The notes beneath the pieces were generated by a model. That model saw nothing but the letters and a program-made list of their open reading frames with translations. It had not been told where the DNA came from and searched no databases. 64,000 nucleotides of DNA from Kutzneria buriramensis (GTDB taxonomy: Bacteria > Actinomycetota > Actinomycetes > Mycobacteriales > Pseudonocardiaceae). Of this stretch, positions 51,318 through 59,468 are shown piece after piece. Every line of letters begins with the position of its first letter. The stretch's first letter is position 1. Both the position numbers and the translations under genes were made by a program. The DNA is taken from contig NZ_QUNO01000003.1 of the NCBI RefSeq assembly GCF_003387475.1, forward strand, positions 434,001 through 498,000, read 5' to 3'.

Positions 51318-51626
51318 ATGACAGGCTCATCATTCACGACGCAGGCGCTGGTCGCGACCGATCGGCCCTCTCGCTACCTGGTCCAGCTGTGCAAGCACTT
51401 CGGCCACAAGATCCAGACCGTGTGGACCGAGCACGAGGGCGAGCTGCACTTCGACTTCGGCACGGCCCGGCTGTACGCGCAGCCCGACGGCCTGCGCATG
51501 ACCGTCACCGCCGGCGACGCCGAGGCGCTGGACCGCCTCGCCGACGTCGTCGCCCGCCACCTGGTGCGGTTCGGCGCCAAGGACGAGCTGGTGGTGGCCT
51601 GGACCTCGACGGGTCAGGCCGCCTGA
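51318..51626 (+). CDS. DUF2218 family protein
   Basis: 102 residues, whole-length DUF2218: SRYLVQLCKHFGHKIQTVW, LHFDFGTARLYAQPDGLRM, VARHLVRFGAKDEL. Small proteins of this family occur next to siderophore or MarR genes; the name is only a domain of unknown function. TAGCCT ends 6 nt before ATG 51318 and there is no Shine-Dalgarno sequence, so leaderless expression is likely. Divergent from the MarR gene. Confidence 0.85.
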   Translation: MTGSSFTTQALVATDRPSRYLVQLCKHFGHKIQTVWTEHEGELHFDFGTARLYAQPDGLRMTVTAGDAEALDRLADVVARHLVRFGAKDELVVAWTSTGQAA

Positions 51627-51642
51627 CATAGGGTTCGCCGGC

Positions 51643-52458
51643 ATGGAGCTGCCTGACTGGGTGCCGGCGACGATGGACGTCAGCAGGCCGAGCCCCGCCC
51701 GGATGTACGACTACTACCTGGGCGGAACCCACAACTTCGAGGTCGACCGGGACGCCGCCGAGCGGGCCATCGCCGCGATGCCGTACACGATCCAGGGCGC
51801 CCGGGGGAACCGCGACTACCTGCGGCGCGCGGTCCGGCTGCTGGTCGACTCCGGCATCCGGCAACTGCTCGACCTCGGCTCGGGCATCCCCACCGTGGGC
51901 AACGTGCACGAGGTCGCGCAGCGCCGCGATCCCACCACGCGCGTGGTGTACGTGGACATCGACCCCGTCGCCGTCGCGCACAGCACCGCCATCCTGCGGC
52001 ACAACCCGCTGGCCGCCGTCGTGCAGGCCGACATGCGGGACGTGGACGCCGTGCTGGGCAACCCCGAGGTGCGAGGGCTGATCGATTTCGACGAGCCGGT
52101 CGGCCTGATCATGGCGTCCGTGCTGCACTTCGTGCCGGACTCCTCGCGCCCGGCCGAGATCGTCGCCGCCTACCGGGACGCCGTGCCCGCCGGCAGCCAC
52201 CTGGCCCTGTCCCACATCGGATCCAACGAGGCGCCCGACAACAGCACGGGCATGCTGGCCGACTTCAAGGCCGTGTACCAGAACACCACCAACCCGGTCG
52301 TGCTGCGCACCCGGGCGCAGATCGAGTCCCTGTTCGCCGGCTTCGACCTGCTGGAGCCGGGCGTCGTGCTGGTGCACCAGTGGCGGCCGGACACCGATCA
52401 GGAGATGCCGGCCAAGCTGCCGCCCGGCTACGGCGGGGTCGGGGTGAAGCGGGAGTGA
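51643..52458 (+). CDS. SAM-dependent methyltransferase, DUF574 family
   Basis: 271 residues. SPARMYDYYLGGTHNFEVDRDAAER is the N-terminal signature of PF04672; LLDLGSGIPTVGNVHEVAQ is the SAM-binding glycine loop; VVYVDIDPVAVAHS binds the adenosine. The family is expanded in actinomycetes, with mostly unknown substrates. TAGGGT lies 8 nt before ATG 51643, so it is probably leaderless with its own promoter. Confidence 0.92.
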   Translation: MELPDWVPATMDVSRPSPARMYDYYLGGTHNFEVDRDAAERAIAAMPYTIQGARGNRDYLRRAVRLLVDSGIRQLLDLGSGIPTVGNVHEVAQRRDPTTRVVYVDIDPVAVAHSTAILRHNPLAAVVQADMRDVDAVLGNPEVRGLIDFDEPVGLIMASVLHFVPDSSRPAEIVAAYRDAVPAGSHLALSHIGSNEAPDNSTGMLADFKAVYQNTTNPVVLRTRAQIESLFAGFDLLEPGVVLVHQWRPDTDQEMPAKLPPGYGGVGVKRE

Positions 52459-52568
52459 GCAACCCGGTAGGACCGAATCACCCACCGTTCATCTAGGGTT
52501 CACCGAACTCGTCACGGCACCCCCTACGGTGCCGCAGGAACCCCGCAGTCACCCCCGGAAGGCGTTTG

Positions 52569-53555
52569 ATGTCGGACCTGAGCTACGTCGAGGCCATCGC
52601 CGTCGGACTGCTCCAGGGGGTGAGCGAGCTGTTCCCGGTCTCCAGCCTGGGACACAGCGTGCTGCTACCGGCGCTGGCCGGCGGCCAGTGGGCCAAGGAC
52701 CTCAGCCTGAGCGGCAAGGAGACGCCGTACCTGGCCGTGCTGGTCGCGATGCACGTGGCGACCGCGCTGGCGCTGGTGGTGTTCTACTGGCGGGACTGGG
52801 TGCGCATCATCCGCGGCCTGTGGACGTCCATCCTCACCCGGAAGATCGAGAACTCCGAGCAGCGGCTGGGCTGGCTGCTGGTCGTGGGCACCATTCCCGT
52901 CGGCATCGCCGGCATCGCGCTGGACAGCCTGGTCCGCAACTTCCTCGGCAAGCCGGTGCCGACCGCGATCTTCCTGGCGCTCAACGGGTTGGTGCTGTTC
53001 GCGGTGGAGCGGTTGCAGCACCGCCGCCGGGAGACCGAGGAGTACGTGTCCCCGGACCAGACGATGGTCATCCCCAACGCGGCCTTCTCCTCCGGCGACA
53101 CCGCGCCGCTGAACGCGATCACCGCCGAGCCGCTGTCGGAGGACGAGGCGTCCGAGCGGCGGCTGTCCAAGTTGCAGTGGAAGGAAGCCGCCCTGATCGG
53201 CGGCGCCCAGGCGCTGGCCCTGCTGCCCGGCATCAGCCGCTCCGGCATCACCATCGTCGCCGGCCTCACCCGCGGCCTCCGCCACGTCGACGCCGCCCGG
53301 TTCGCGTTCCTCCTGGCGACGCCGGTCATCCTCGGCGCGGGCGTGTTCAAGATGCCGGAGCTGTTCAAGCCGGAGGTGCACGGCTCGCTGGGCCCGGCCC
53401 TGGTCGGCAGCGTCGTCGCCGGCGTCGCCGCCTACGTGTCGGCGCGGTTCCTGGCCTCCTACTTCGAAACCCGCACGCTCAACCCGTTCGCCATCTACTG
53501 CATGGTCGCCGGCATCGGCTCCCTGGCGTACTTCGTGCTCGCCGGCATCAACTGA
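52569..53555 (+). CDS. uppP: Undecaprenyl-diphosphatase
   Basis: 328 residues. A membrane enzyme with about eight helices that regenerates undecaprenyl phosphate for peptidoglycan synthesis and confers some bacitracin tolerance. Catalytic motifs: QGVSELFPVSSLGHS and LPGISRSGITIVAGL. It is longer than E. coli UppP (273 aa) because of a cytoplasmic loop at about 155-200 with acidic residues (AEPLSEDEASERRLS). ATG 52569 has GGAAGG at 6 nt. Followed by a strong terminator. Confidence 0.95.
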   Translation: MSDLSYVEAIAVGLLQGVSELFPVSSLGHSVLLPALAGGQWAKDLSLSGKETPYLAVLVAMHVATALALVVFYWRDWVRIIRGLWTSILTRKIENSEQRLGWLLVVGTIPVGIAGIALDSLVRNFLGKPVPTAIFLALNGLVLFAVERLQHRRRETEEYVSPDQTMVIPNAAFSSGDTAPLNAITAEPLSEDEASERRLSKLQWKEAALIGGAQALALLPGISRSGITIVAGLTRGLRHVDAARFAFLLATPVILGAGVFKMPELFKPEVHGSLGPALVGSVVAGVAAYVSARFLASYFETRTLNPFAIYCMVAGIGSLAYFVLAGIN

Positions 53556-53569
53556 CGGCTGTGGGGAAG

Positions 53570-53607
53570 AAGGGGCGCGGCCGTGTTGGCCGCGCCCCTT
53601 TTCCTTA
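53570..53607. terminator. Intrinsic terminator after uppP, shared with tesB
   Basis: A perfect 13-bp stem (AAGGGGCGCGGCC, 53570-53582, with GGCCGCGCCCCTT, 53588-53600), loop GTGTT, then TTTTCCTTA on the + strand. The tail reaches the stop codon of the convergent thioesterase gene. Confidence 0.9.
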
Positions 53608-54552
53608 CGGCAGAACCCTCAGCAGGCCCTCCTGCACCACCGTGGCGACCAGCTTGCCGTCGCGGGTGAAGAAGCGGCCCTGGGCCAGGCCCCTCGCGTT
53701 GGAGGCGCTGGGCGAAACGCAGTCGTAGAGGAACCACTCGTCCGCGCGGAACGGGCGGTGGAACCACATCGCGTGGTCCAGGCTGGCGCCGAGCACCTTG
53801 TCGGTGCCCCAGTAGACGCCGTGCCGGGAGAGCACCGAGTCCAGCAGCGTCATGTCCGAGGCGTAGGCCAGCACGCACACGTGCAGCAGGTCGTCGTCGG
53901 GCAGCTTGCCGTCGGCGCGCATCCACACCTGGTTGCGGGCCTCGTGCGGGCCGCTCTCGCGGGTGATCCACGGCGGGTCGGTGACGTAGCGGACGTCGAT
54001 CGGCCGCTGCCGGTCCCGGCCCAGCTTCTCGCGGTCGGCGCCGAGCTGCTCCAGCCGCTCGCCGAAGGTGGGCAGCGACTCCGGGTCCGGCACCTGCGGC
54101 ATCGGCTCCGCGTGCTCCATGCCCGGCTCGATCAGCTGGAACGACGCCGACAGGGAGAAGATCGCCTTGCCGTGCTGGACGGCGATCACCCGGCGGGTCG
54201 TGAACGAGCGGCCGTCACGGATGCGGTCCACCTCGTACACGATCGGGACGCGCGGGTCGCCGGGCCGTATGAAGTACGCGTGCAGCGAGTGCACCTTGCG
54301 CTCCTCCGGCACGGTGCGGCCCGCGGCGACGAGCGCCTGGCCGGCGACCTGGCCGCCGAACACCCGGACCGAGGAGTCGGCCGGGCTGACCCCGCGGAAG
54401 ATGTTCTCCTCGATCTTCTCCAGGTCCAGCAGCGCGACCAGGCGGTCGAGGACCGGCTGGCCGTGCGGGACGCCGTCGAGCGTCAACGGCACCGACCCCG
54501 GAGCCTGGGAGGCTCCGGGGTCGGCGGCCGCGGCGCGAGCCGCTTCAGTCAA
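53605..54552 (-). CDS. tesB: Acyl-CoA thioesterase II
   Basis: 315 residues. Double hot-dog thioesterase hydrolysing acyl-CoA to free acid and CoA. RVFGGQVAGQALVAAGRTV, VHSLHAYFIRPGD and SLDHAMWFHRPFRADEWFLYDCVSPSASNARGLAQG in part are family signatures, including the Asp and Gln/Ser-Thr active-site network. TTG 54552 (AGGAG at 5 nt) is preferred over the GTG at 54558. It starts 8 bp after the pyruvate kinase stop, so the two form an operon. Confidence 0.93.
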   Translation of the reverse strand: MTEAARAAAADPGASQAPGSVPLTLDGVPHGQPVLDRLVALLDLEKIEENIFRGVSPADSSVRVFGGQVAGQALVAAGRTVPEERKVHSLHAYFIRPGDPRVPIVYEVDRIRDGRSFTTRRVIAVQHGKAIFSLSASFQLIEPGMEHAEPMPQVPDPESLPTFGERLEQLGADREKLGRDRQRPIDVRYVTDPPWITRESGPHEARNQVWMRADGKLPDDDLLHVCVLAYASDMTLLDSVLSRHGVYWGTDKVLGASLDHAMWFHRPFRADEWFLYDCVSPSASNARGLAQGRFFTRDGKLVATVVQEGLLRVLP

Positions 54553-54560
54553 GGCCACTC

Positions 54561-55985
54561 CTAGGCGTGATCGTCCTCGCCCAACCGGTGCACCCGGATG
54601 AGGTTGGTCGACCCGACGGTGCCGGGCGGCGAGCCGGCCACGATGACCACGAGGTCACCGGGCTGGTAGCGGCCGATGGACAGCATGGAGATGTCCACCT
54701 GGCGGACCATCTGGTCGGTGGAGTCCACCTTAGGCACCAGGAAGGTCTCCGTGCCCCAGGTGAGAGCAAGCTGACTCAGCACGTCGGGCTCCGGCGTGAA
54801 GGCCAGCAGCGGCAGGTGGGTGTGCAGGCGGGCCAGGCGGCGGACCGTGTCACCGGACTGGGTGAACGCGACCAGGGCCTTGGCGTTGAGGCGCTCGCCG
54901 ATGTCGCGGGCCGCGTAGGAGATGACGCCCCGCTTGGTGCGCGGCACGTGGGTCAGCGGCGGCACCACGGTGGACTCGCTCTCCACCGCCGTGATGATCT
55001 TCGCCATCGTCTCCACGGACTCGATCGCGTACCGGCCGACGCTGGTCTCGCCGGACAGCATCAGCGCGTCCGCGCCGTCCAGGACGGCGTTGGCCACGTC
55101 CGAGGCCTCGGCCCGGGTGGGCCGGGAGTTGGTGATCATCGAGTCCAGCATCTGGGTCGCCACGATGACCGGCTTGGCGTTCTCGCGGGAGATCTGGATG
55201 GCGCGCTTCTGGACCAGCGGCACCTGCTCCAGCGGCAGCTCCACGCCCAGGTCGCCGCGGGCCACCATGACGCCGTCGAAGGCGAGCACGATGGCTTCCA
55301 GGTTGTCGACGGCCTCCGGCTTCTCGATCTTGGCGACCACCGGCAGCCGGCCCTTGCCCGCCCGGTCCATCACCTGGTGCACCAGGTCGATGTCGGCCGG
55401 GGAGCGGACGAAGGACAGGGCGATGAAGTCCACGCCCAGGCTGAGGGCGAACTCCAGGTCCTCGATGTCCTTCTCCGACAGCGCCGGCACGGAGACGTCC
55501 ATGCCGGGCAGCGAGAGGCCCTTGTTGTTGCTGACCGGGCCGCCCTCGGTCACCTCGCAGACCACGTCCTGGCCCTCGACGGCGGTGACCACCAGGCCGA
55601 CCTTGCCGTCGTCGACCAGCAGCCGGTCGCCGACCCTGGCGTCCTTGGCCAGGTTCTTGTACGTGGTGGACACCCGGTCGTGGGTGCCGGCGACGTCGTC
55701 GACGGTGACCCGCACGACGTCGCCCGTCCGCCACTCCACAGGGCCGCCCGCGAACGTGCCGAGGCGGATCTTGGGGCCCTGCAGGTCAGCCAGGATGCCG
55801 ACCGCGCGGCCCGACTCGGCGGCGGTGGTCCGCACCAGGTCGTACACCTGCTTGTGGTCGGCGTGGCTGCCGTGGCTGAAGTTCATCCGGGCCACGTCCA
55901 TGCCCGCCGCGACCAGGTCGCGCATCTTCTCCGGGGTGGACGTCGCTGGCCCGAGGGTACAGACGATCTTCGCTCGTCGGCTCAC
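54561..55985 (-). CDS. pyk: Pyruvate kinase
   Basis: 474 residues. Glycolytic enzyme making pyruvate and ATP from phosphoenolpyruvate and ADP. KIVCTLGPATSTPEKMRDLV and MDVARMNFSHG open the A domain; the B domain lies at about 70-170; catalytic VVAKIEKPEAVDN, metal-binding MVARGDLGVELPLEQVP, and ATQMLDSMITNSRPTRAEASDVANAVLDG in part. The C-terminal allosteric domain is complete. GTG at 55985. Upstream noncoding DNA holds two DnaA boxes. Confidence 0.96.
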   Translation of the reverse strand: MSRRAKIVCTLGPATSTPEKMRDLVAAGMDVARMNFSHGSHADHKQVYDLVRTTAAESGRAVGILADLQGPKIRLGTFAGGPVEWRTGDVVRVTVDDVAGTHDRVSTTYKNLAKDARVGDRLLVDDGKVGLVVTAVEGQDVVCEVTEGGPVSNNKGLSLPGMDVSVPALSEKDIEDLEFALSLGVDFIALSFVRSPADIDLVHQVMDRAGKGRLPVVAKIEKPEAVDNLEAIVLAFDGVMVARGDLGVELPLEQVPLVQKRAIQISRENAKPVIVATQMLDSMITNSRPTRAEASDVANAVLDGADALMLSGETSVGRYAIESVETMAKIITAVESESTVVPPLTHVPRTKRGVISYAARDIGERLNAKALVAFTQSGDTVRRLARLHTHLPLLAFTPEPDVLSQLALTWGTETFLVPKVDSTDQMVRQVDISMLSIGRYQPGDLVVIVAGSPPGTVGSTNLIRVHRLGEDDHA

Positions 55986-56141
55986 GTTCCAGCAGCTTAG
56001 ACCGCCGCACTGGACCGATCCCGAACTACCCGGCAGTAACGTGTGGCAACACCCTAGAAACGGTCCCGCAACCCCCGATTTTCAACGCACGGTCACCGTT
56101 CACTCACTCCTCGTTCACCGATTCGACCGCTCGCCCCGAGG

Positions 56142-56168
56142 TTGTCCACAGCCTCCGAGTTGTCCACA
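56142..56168 (+). promoter_or_regulatory. Two perfect actinobacterial DnaA boxes upstream of pyk
   Basis: TTGTCCACA occurs exactly at 56142-56150 and 56160-56168 in the same orientation, 18 bp apart. This is the consensus DnaA box of Streptomyces and mycobacteria. They lie in the noncoding gap between pyk and the gene at 56251, about 160 nt from the pyk start. They may be a DnaA titration or regulatory site; there are too few boxes for an origin. Confidence 0.55.
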
Positions 56169-56183
56169 CGTGGATCACGCCCA

Positions 56184-56206
56184 GGCCCGCAGGCATCCTG
56201 CGGGCC
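56184..56206. terminator. Hairpin downstream of the 192-aa conserved gene
   Basis: A perfect 10-bp stem (GGCCCGCAGG-CAT-CCTGCGGGCC), 44 bp after the stop of the minus-strand gene at 56251. A second GC-rich fold (GTCCCCCC...GGGTGGGGGC, about 56224-56250) lies nearer the stop. Probable terminator region. Confidence 0.5.
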
Positions 56207-56250
56207 GTAGACTGGGTCGGGGTCGTCCCCCCGGTGAGGGTGGGGGCTGC

Positions 56251-56829
56251 TTAGGCCTCGTCAGTCGCTTCGGAGATCGCCTCGGCGGGCTTCGCGACGG
56301 CCGCGCGCTCCTCGACCAGCTCTTCCAGGCCGTAGCGGGCGACCATCTCCGGGTCGGCCAGGTCGATCACCCGCAGGCCCTCGCCGGCCAGCCGCTCGTT
56401 CACCGAGTCGAAGTGGTCCCGGATGATCTGCTTCTCGGCGTCGTTGACCTTGCCGCGGTGCGGCTTGCCGGCGTGCTCCAGGCTGCCGTAGTTGATCTTG
56501 GGCTCGCCGGTGGACTTGGCCCGGGCCGGCTTGGCGTAGGACTTCTTGGCCGCCTTGAGCACCACATCCATCGGGTCGTCGGTGGCCAGCTTGTCGAACT
56601 CGGCCAGCGGCATCACCACCGACCGCGGCTCCTCGCCCGGCGCGAACACCTCGAAGCTGACCACGTCGATCGACTGGTCGTCGATGGCCGCCAGCTCGGC
56701 GGGCGCCGCCTCGATCTCGACCGGGCCGTCGAGCAGGGCGGGGTGCTGGGTGACGACGATCTTGACCAGCTCGCCGTCCTCGACGATCTTGCCGCTCAGG
56801 TCCGAGAACAGCACAACCTTCTGGCCCAT
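56251..56829 (-). CDS. Conserved actinobacterial protein, unknown function
   Basis: 192 residues. It opens with a beta-rich segment (GQKVVLFSDLSGKIVEDGEL, VKIVVTQHPALLDGPVEIEA), followed by a linker and a C-terminal helical region (KVNDAEKQIIRDHFDSVNER, GLRVIDLADPEMVARYGLEE) and a Glu/Ala tail. The middle has basic KKSYAKPARAK, possibly nucleic-acid binding. I know the pattern as a conserved hypothetical family in actinomycetes but not its function. ATG 56829 has GAGAGGAAA upstream at a slightly long spacing. Confidence 0.7.
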   Translation of the reverse strand: MGQKVVLFSDLSGKIVEDGELVKIVVTQHPALLDGPVEIEAAPAELAAIDDQSIDVVSFEVFAPGEEPRSVVMPLAEFDKLATDDPMDVVLKAAKKSYAKPARAKSTGEPKINYGSLEHAGKPHRGKVNDAEKQIIRDHFDSVNERLAGEGLRVIDLADPEMVARYGLEELVEERAAVAKPAEAISEATDEA

Positions 56830-56989
56830 GGCCGGTATTTCCTCTCGTCGTGGCGGACGCGGACTAGGGCCGGAGTCTGCCACAGACGGGCCGCCGACCC
56901 CGTCCCGCGACACGCTGGTTTAGAACGGGTGTTCGATCCTAGCGCGTGTCGACCCCTCGATGTCGTGCCCGGCGGCCTAGGTTCGACGT

Positions 56990-57766
56990 ATGGGCATGGA
57001 GACAGTCACTTCGAAGGACGGCACCTCGATCGCGTACGAGCGGACCGGGCAGGGACCGGCGCTCGTCCTGGTCGGCGGCGCGTTCATGACACGACAGTCG
57101 TTCGGGCCACTGGCCGAGGCCCTGGCCGGCGAGTTCGAGGCCGTCAGCTACGACCGGCGCGGGCGCGTCGACAGCACCGACACCCTGCCCTATTCCGTCG
57201 AGCGGGAACTGGAGGACCTCACCGCCGTGCTCGAAGCCGTCGGCGGCTCCTTCGTGTACGGCATGTCCTCCGGCGCCGCGCTCGCGCTCCTCGCCGCCGG
57301 CTCCGGCGTGCCCGTGCGGCGCGTGGCCGGCATGGAGCCGCCCTACCGGGTGGAGGGAGCCCCTCCCGTCGACCCGACCTACGGGCCGGTCCTCGAGTCC
57401 CTCCTCGCCGAGGGCCGCCGGGGCGACGCCGTCGCCCACTTCGTGACCAAGGCCGTCGGCCAGCCCGCCGAGGTCGTCGACCAGATGAAGGCCAGCCCCA
57501 TGTGGGACGGCCTCGTCGCCGTCGCCCCCACCCTCGCGTACGACAACGCCATCATGGGCGACGGCGAGCCGCCCGCTCTGCTCGCCAACATCGCCGTACC
57601 CGCCCTCATCATCAGCTCCACCGGCTCCAGCCCCTGGCTCCAAGCCGGCGCGGCCGGCGCTGCCGCCGCCCTGCCCGACGCCCGCCACGTCCAGCGCGAC
57701 GGCGGTTTCCACGACCTCCCGGTCGAGGTGCTCGCCGCCGTGTTGACCGAGTTCTTCAAGGCCTGA
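56990..57766 (+). CDS. Alpha/beta-fold hydrolase
   Basis: 258 residues. ALVLVGGAFMTRQSFGPLAEAL (oxyanion-hole region) in part, AVSYDRRGRVDS, nucleophile elbow VYGMSSGAALAL (Ser), and a late His in DGGFHDLPVEVL. An Asp candidate lies near PALIISSTGSSP, but the usual Gly-x-x-Asp is replaced, so the acid is uncertain. TAGGTT ends 6 nt before ATG 56990, indicating leaderless expression; a second ATG at 56996 is possible. Substrate unknown. Confidence 0.85.
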   Translation: MGMETVTSKDGTSIAYERTGQGPALVLVGGAFMTRQSFGPLAEALAGEFEAVSYDRRGRVDSTDTLPYSVERELEDLTAVLEAVGGSFVYGMSSGAALALLAAGSGVPVRRVAGMEPPYRVEGAPPVDPTYGPVLESLLAEGRRGDAVAHFVTKAVGQPAEVVDQMKASPMWDGLVAVAPTLAYDNAIMGDGEPPALLANIAVPALIISSTGSSPWLQAGAAGAAAALPDARHVQRDGGFHDLPVEVLAAVLTEFFKA

Positions 57767-57771
57767 CCACC

Positions 57772-57810
57772 AGCGGCGCGTTCCCGGCGAATGTGCGGGA
57801 ACGCGCCGCT
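57772..57810. terminator. Bidirectional terminator between hydrolase and NUDIX genes
   Basis: A perfect 15-bp stem (AGCGGCGCGTTCCCG, 57772-57786, with CGGGAACGCGCCGCT, 57796-57810), loop 9 nt, followed by ATTCT. Lies between convergent stops at 57766 and 57837. Confidence 0.8.
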
Positions 57811-57836
57811 ATTCTCCGTCCGCGCGGGACGACAGC

Positions 57837-58340
57837 TCATCCGGTTCCGGCCGCGAGATCCCGGACCGCGGCCGTCACGTCGGTGAAGGCGAGGTCCGGG
57901 ATCTCGCCGAAGCCGAACCATCCGTGCTCGGAGTTCTCCCCCGACAAGGTGATCACCGCTTCGTCGGCGATTCGGCACGTGAAGGCGATGCCGATGGTTG
58001 TCAGGCCGGTGTCGCCGTACACCGAGGAATACGTGCCGGCCGGGCGGAGGTCGACGACCTGACAGCCGATCTCCTCCCACGCCTCACGAACCAGGTTCTC
58101 CTCGGCTGTTTCGCCGCCGGACAGGAAGCCGCCGACGGTGTCCCAACTGCCGACCGCCGGCTCGTGGGCGCGGCGCAGGAGCAGGATGGAACGGCCGCGG
58201 CAGATGAGGCCGATGGTGGTGGGTAAGGGATTGTCGTACTTGACGAACCCGCAACCGCCGCAGGACGCGTGGCGCTCGGGGCCGTCGCCGACGAGAGCCA
58301 GGCCGGCCCCGCAGCGGGGGCAGAATCTCCAGTCGTTCAC
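57837..58340 (-). CDS. NUDIX hydrolase with N-terminal zinc ribbon
   Basis: 167 residues. A zinc ribbon CPRCG...CGGCG (about 7-31) precedes the NUDIX fold. The NUDIX box reads GGFLSGGETAEENLV then REAWEEIG, with all consensus residues present. Family members hydrolyse nucleoside diphosphate derivatives; ribbon-bearing forms resemble NudC-like NADH pyrophosphatases but lack their other signatures. GTG 58340 overlaps the stop of the DUF2461 gene (GTGA, 58337-58340). Confidence 0.9.
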   Translation of the reverse strand: MNDWRFCPRCGAGLALVGDGPERHASCGGCGFVKYDNPLPTTIGLICRGRSILLLRRAHEPAVGSWDTVGGFLSGGETAEENLVREAWEEIGCQVVDLRPAGTYSSVYGDTGLTTIGIAFTCRIADEAVITLSGENSEHGWFGFGEIPDLAFTDVTAAVRDLAAGTG

Positions 58341-58999
58341 CGGGCGGGCTTCTCGCTGACGCCGACATGGTCGGCGGCCCACTCGTTGAAGGGGCGGAGC
58401 TGCCGCCAGGCCTTGCGGACCCGGTCGAAGCTGCCGCGCTCGTGCAGCACGTCGTCGGGCTCCCAGGTCATCGACGCGTACAGCGACTTGTGCCGCAGGA
58501 GCTCGATACGGGGGTGGTCGACGTCGTAGCCACGGGGCTTGGTCTTCAGCTGCTCGCCCTTGATCTCGAAACCGGCCTTGGCGAGCTTGGCGATGATCTT
58601 CTCCAGCTCGCCGCCGCGGCGGTCGTCGTCGATGGCGACGCGGAAGCGGGCCAGCTGGTCGGCCTCAAGGTGGAAGCAGCCGCCGCCGACGGTGAGGCCG
58701 GCGGGTCCCACCTGGACGTAGTACGCCCCGCCGCCCCGGCCCTGCTCGATGACACCGCCGCAGTGCGTCTTGTACGGGGTCTTCTCCTTGGAGAACCGCA
58801 CATCCCGGTACGGGCGGAACACCTTGGGCTCCCCCAGCCCGCCGAACTCGGGCTCCAACTCGGCCAGCAGCGTCTCCATCGGCGCCCGCACGTCGCCCTG
58901 GTACAGGTGCTTGTTGGCGTCCCAGTAGACCTTGGAGTTGTCGGCCTCCAGGCCGTCGTAGAAGTCGATGGCGTGCTCGCCGAATCCGTGGAACTTCAC
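58337..58999 (-). CDS. DUF2461 family protein
   Basis: 220 residues. Whole-length DUF2461: IDFYDGLEADNSKVYWDANK, VFRPYRDVRFSKEKTPYKTH, AYYVQVGPAGLTVGGGCFHL, DHPRIELLRHKSLYAS. Structural function unknown (TIGR02453 group). The GTG at 58999 overlaps the stop of the MmcQ-like gene as GTGA (58996-58999), and its own stop overlaps the NUDIX start, making a tightly coupled three-gene operon. Confidence 0.92.
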   Translation of the reverse strand: MKFHGFGEHAIDFYDGLEADNSKVYWDANKHLYQGDVRAPMETLLAELEPEFGGLGEPKVFRPYRDVRFSKEKTPYKTHCGGVIEQGRGGGAYYVQVGPAGLTVGGGCFHLEADQLARFRVAIDDDRRGGELEKIIAKLAKAGFEIKGEQLKTKPRGYDVDHPRIELLRHKSLYASMTWEPDDVLHERGSFDRVRKAWRQLRPFNEWAADHVGVSEKPAR

Positions 59000-59352
59000 G
59001 CGTCCAACTGTGCCACCAGCGTCCTCGGGGCCACAGCGCGGTAGGCGTCGGTGACGATCTCGGCGATCTCGGCCCAGTCCTGGGGCACGTCGAGGTACAC
59101 ACCGAGCCAGCCGCGGTGGCCCACATAGGGCGGCACGAAGAATCGGACGGGGTCGGCGGCGACGAGCTCGGCCTGGGCGCCGGGGGCGGCGGCGCACCAG
59201 AAGCCGACGCGGTCGTCGTGGTGGTGGTCGCGGTAGGCGACGAAGTTCTTCTTGTCCCGCACGAACCACGACGGCTCGCCATGGCTGAGCCGCTCGGTGG
59301 TCTCGGGCAGACCCAGGCACAGCCGCCGCAGCCGTGGGAGGGGATCGGGCAT
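58996..59352 (-). CDS. MmcQ/YjbR family protein
   Basis: 118 residues. CLGLPETTERLSHGEPSWFV, FVAYRDHHHDDRVGFWCAA and WLGVYLDVPQDWAEIAEIVTDAYRAVAP in part match the MmcQ/YjbR (CyaY-like fold) family of DNA-binding-like proteins of unknown role. The ATG at 59352 follows a TACCCT element. First gene of the MmcQ-DUF2461-NUDIX operon. Confidence 0.9.
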   Translation of the reverse strand: MPDPLPRLRRLCLGLPETTERLSHGEPSWFVRDKKNFVAYRDHHHDDRVGFWCAAAPGAQAELVAADPVRFFVPPYVGHRGWLGVYLDVPQDWAEIAEIVTDAYRAVAPRTLVAQLDA

Positions 59353-59468
59353 GCCCGCCAGGGTAGGCGCAGACTGATCGCCTCGCCTTATCCCGGTAGG
59401 GCCCGGCAACGACGTCGTAGCGCGCGACGGTCCACAAAGGAGATCGCGGAGGAGCTGGTGGGCCCGTC

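Noticed and set aside
56040-56250. A replication origin at the DnaA boxes
   Set aside because: Only two boxes and no AT-rich unwinding region; dnaA, dnaN and gyr genes are absent.
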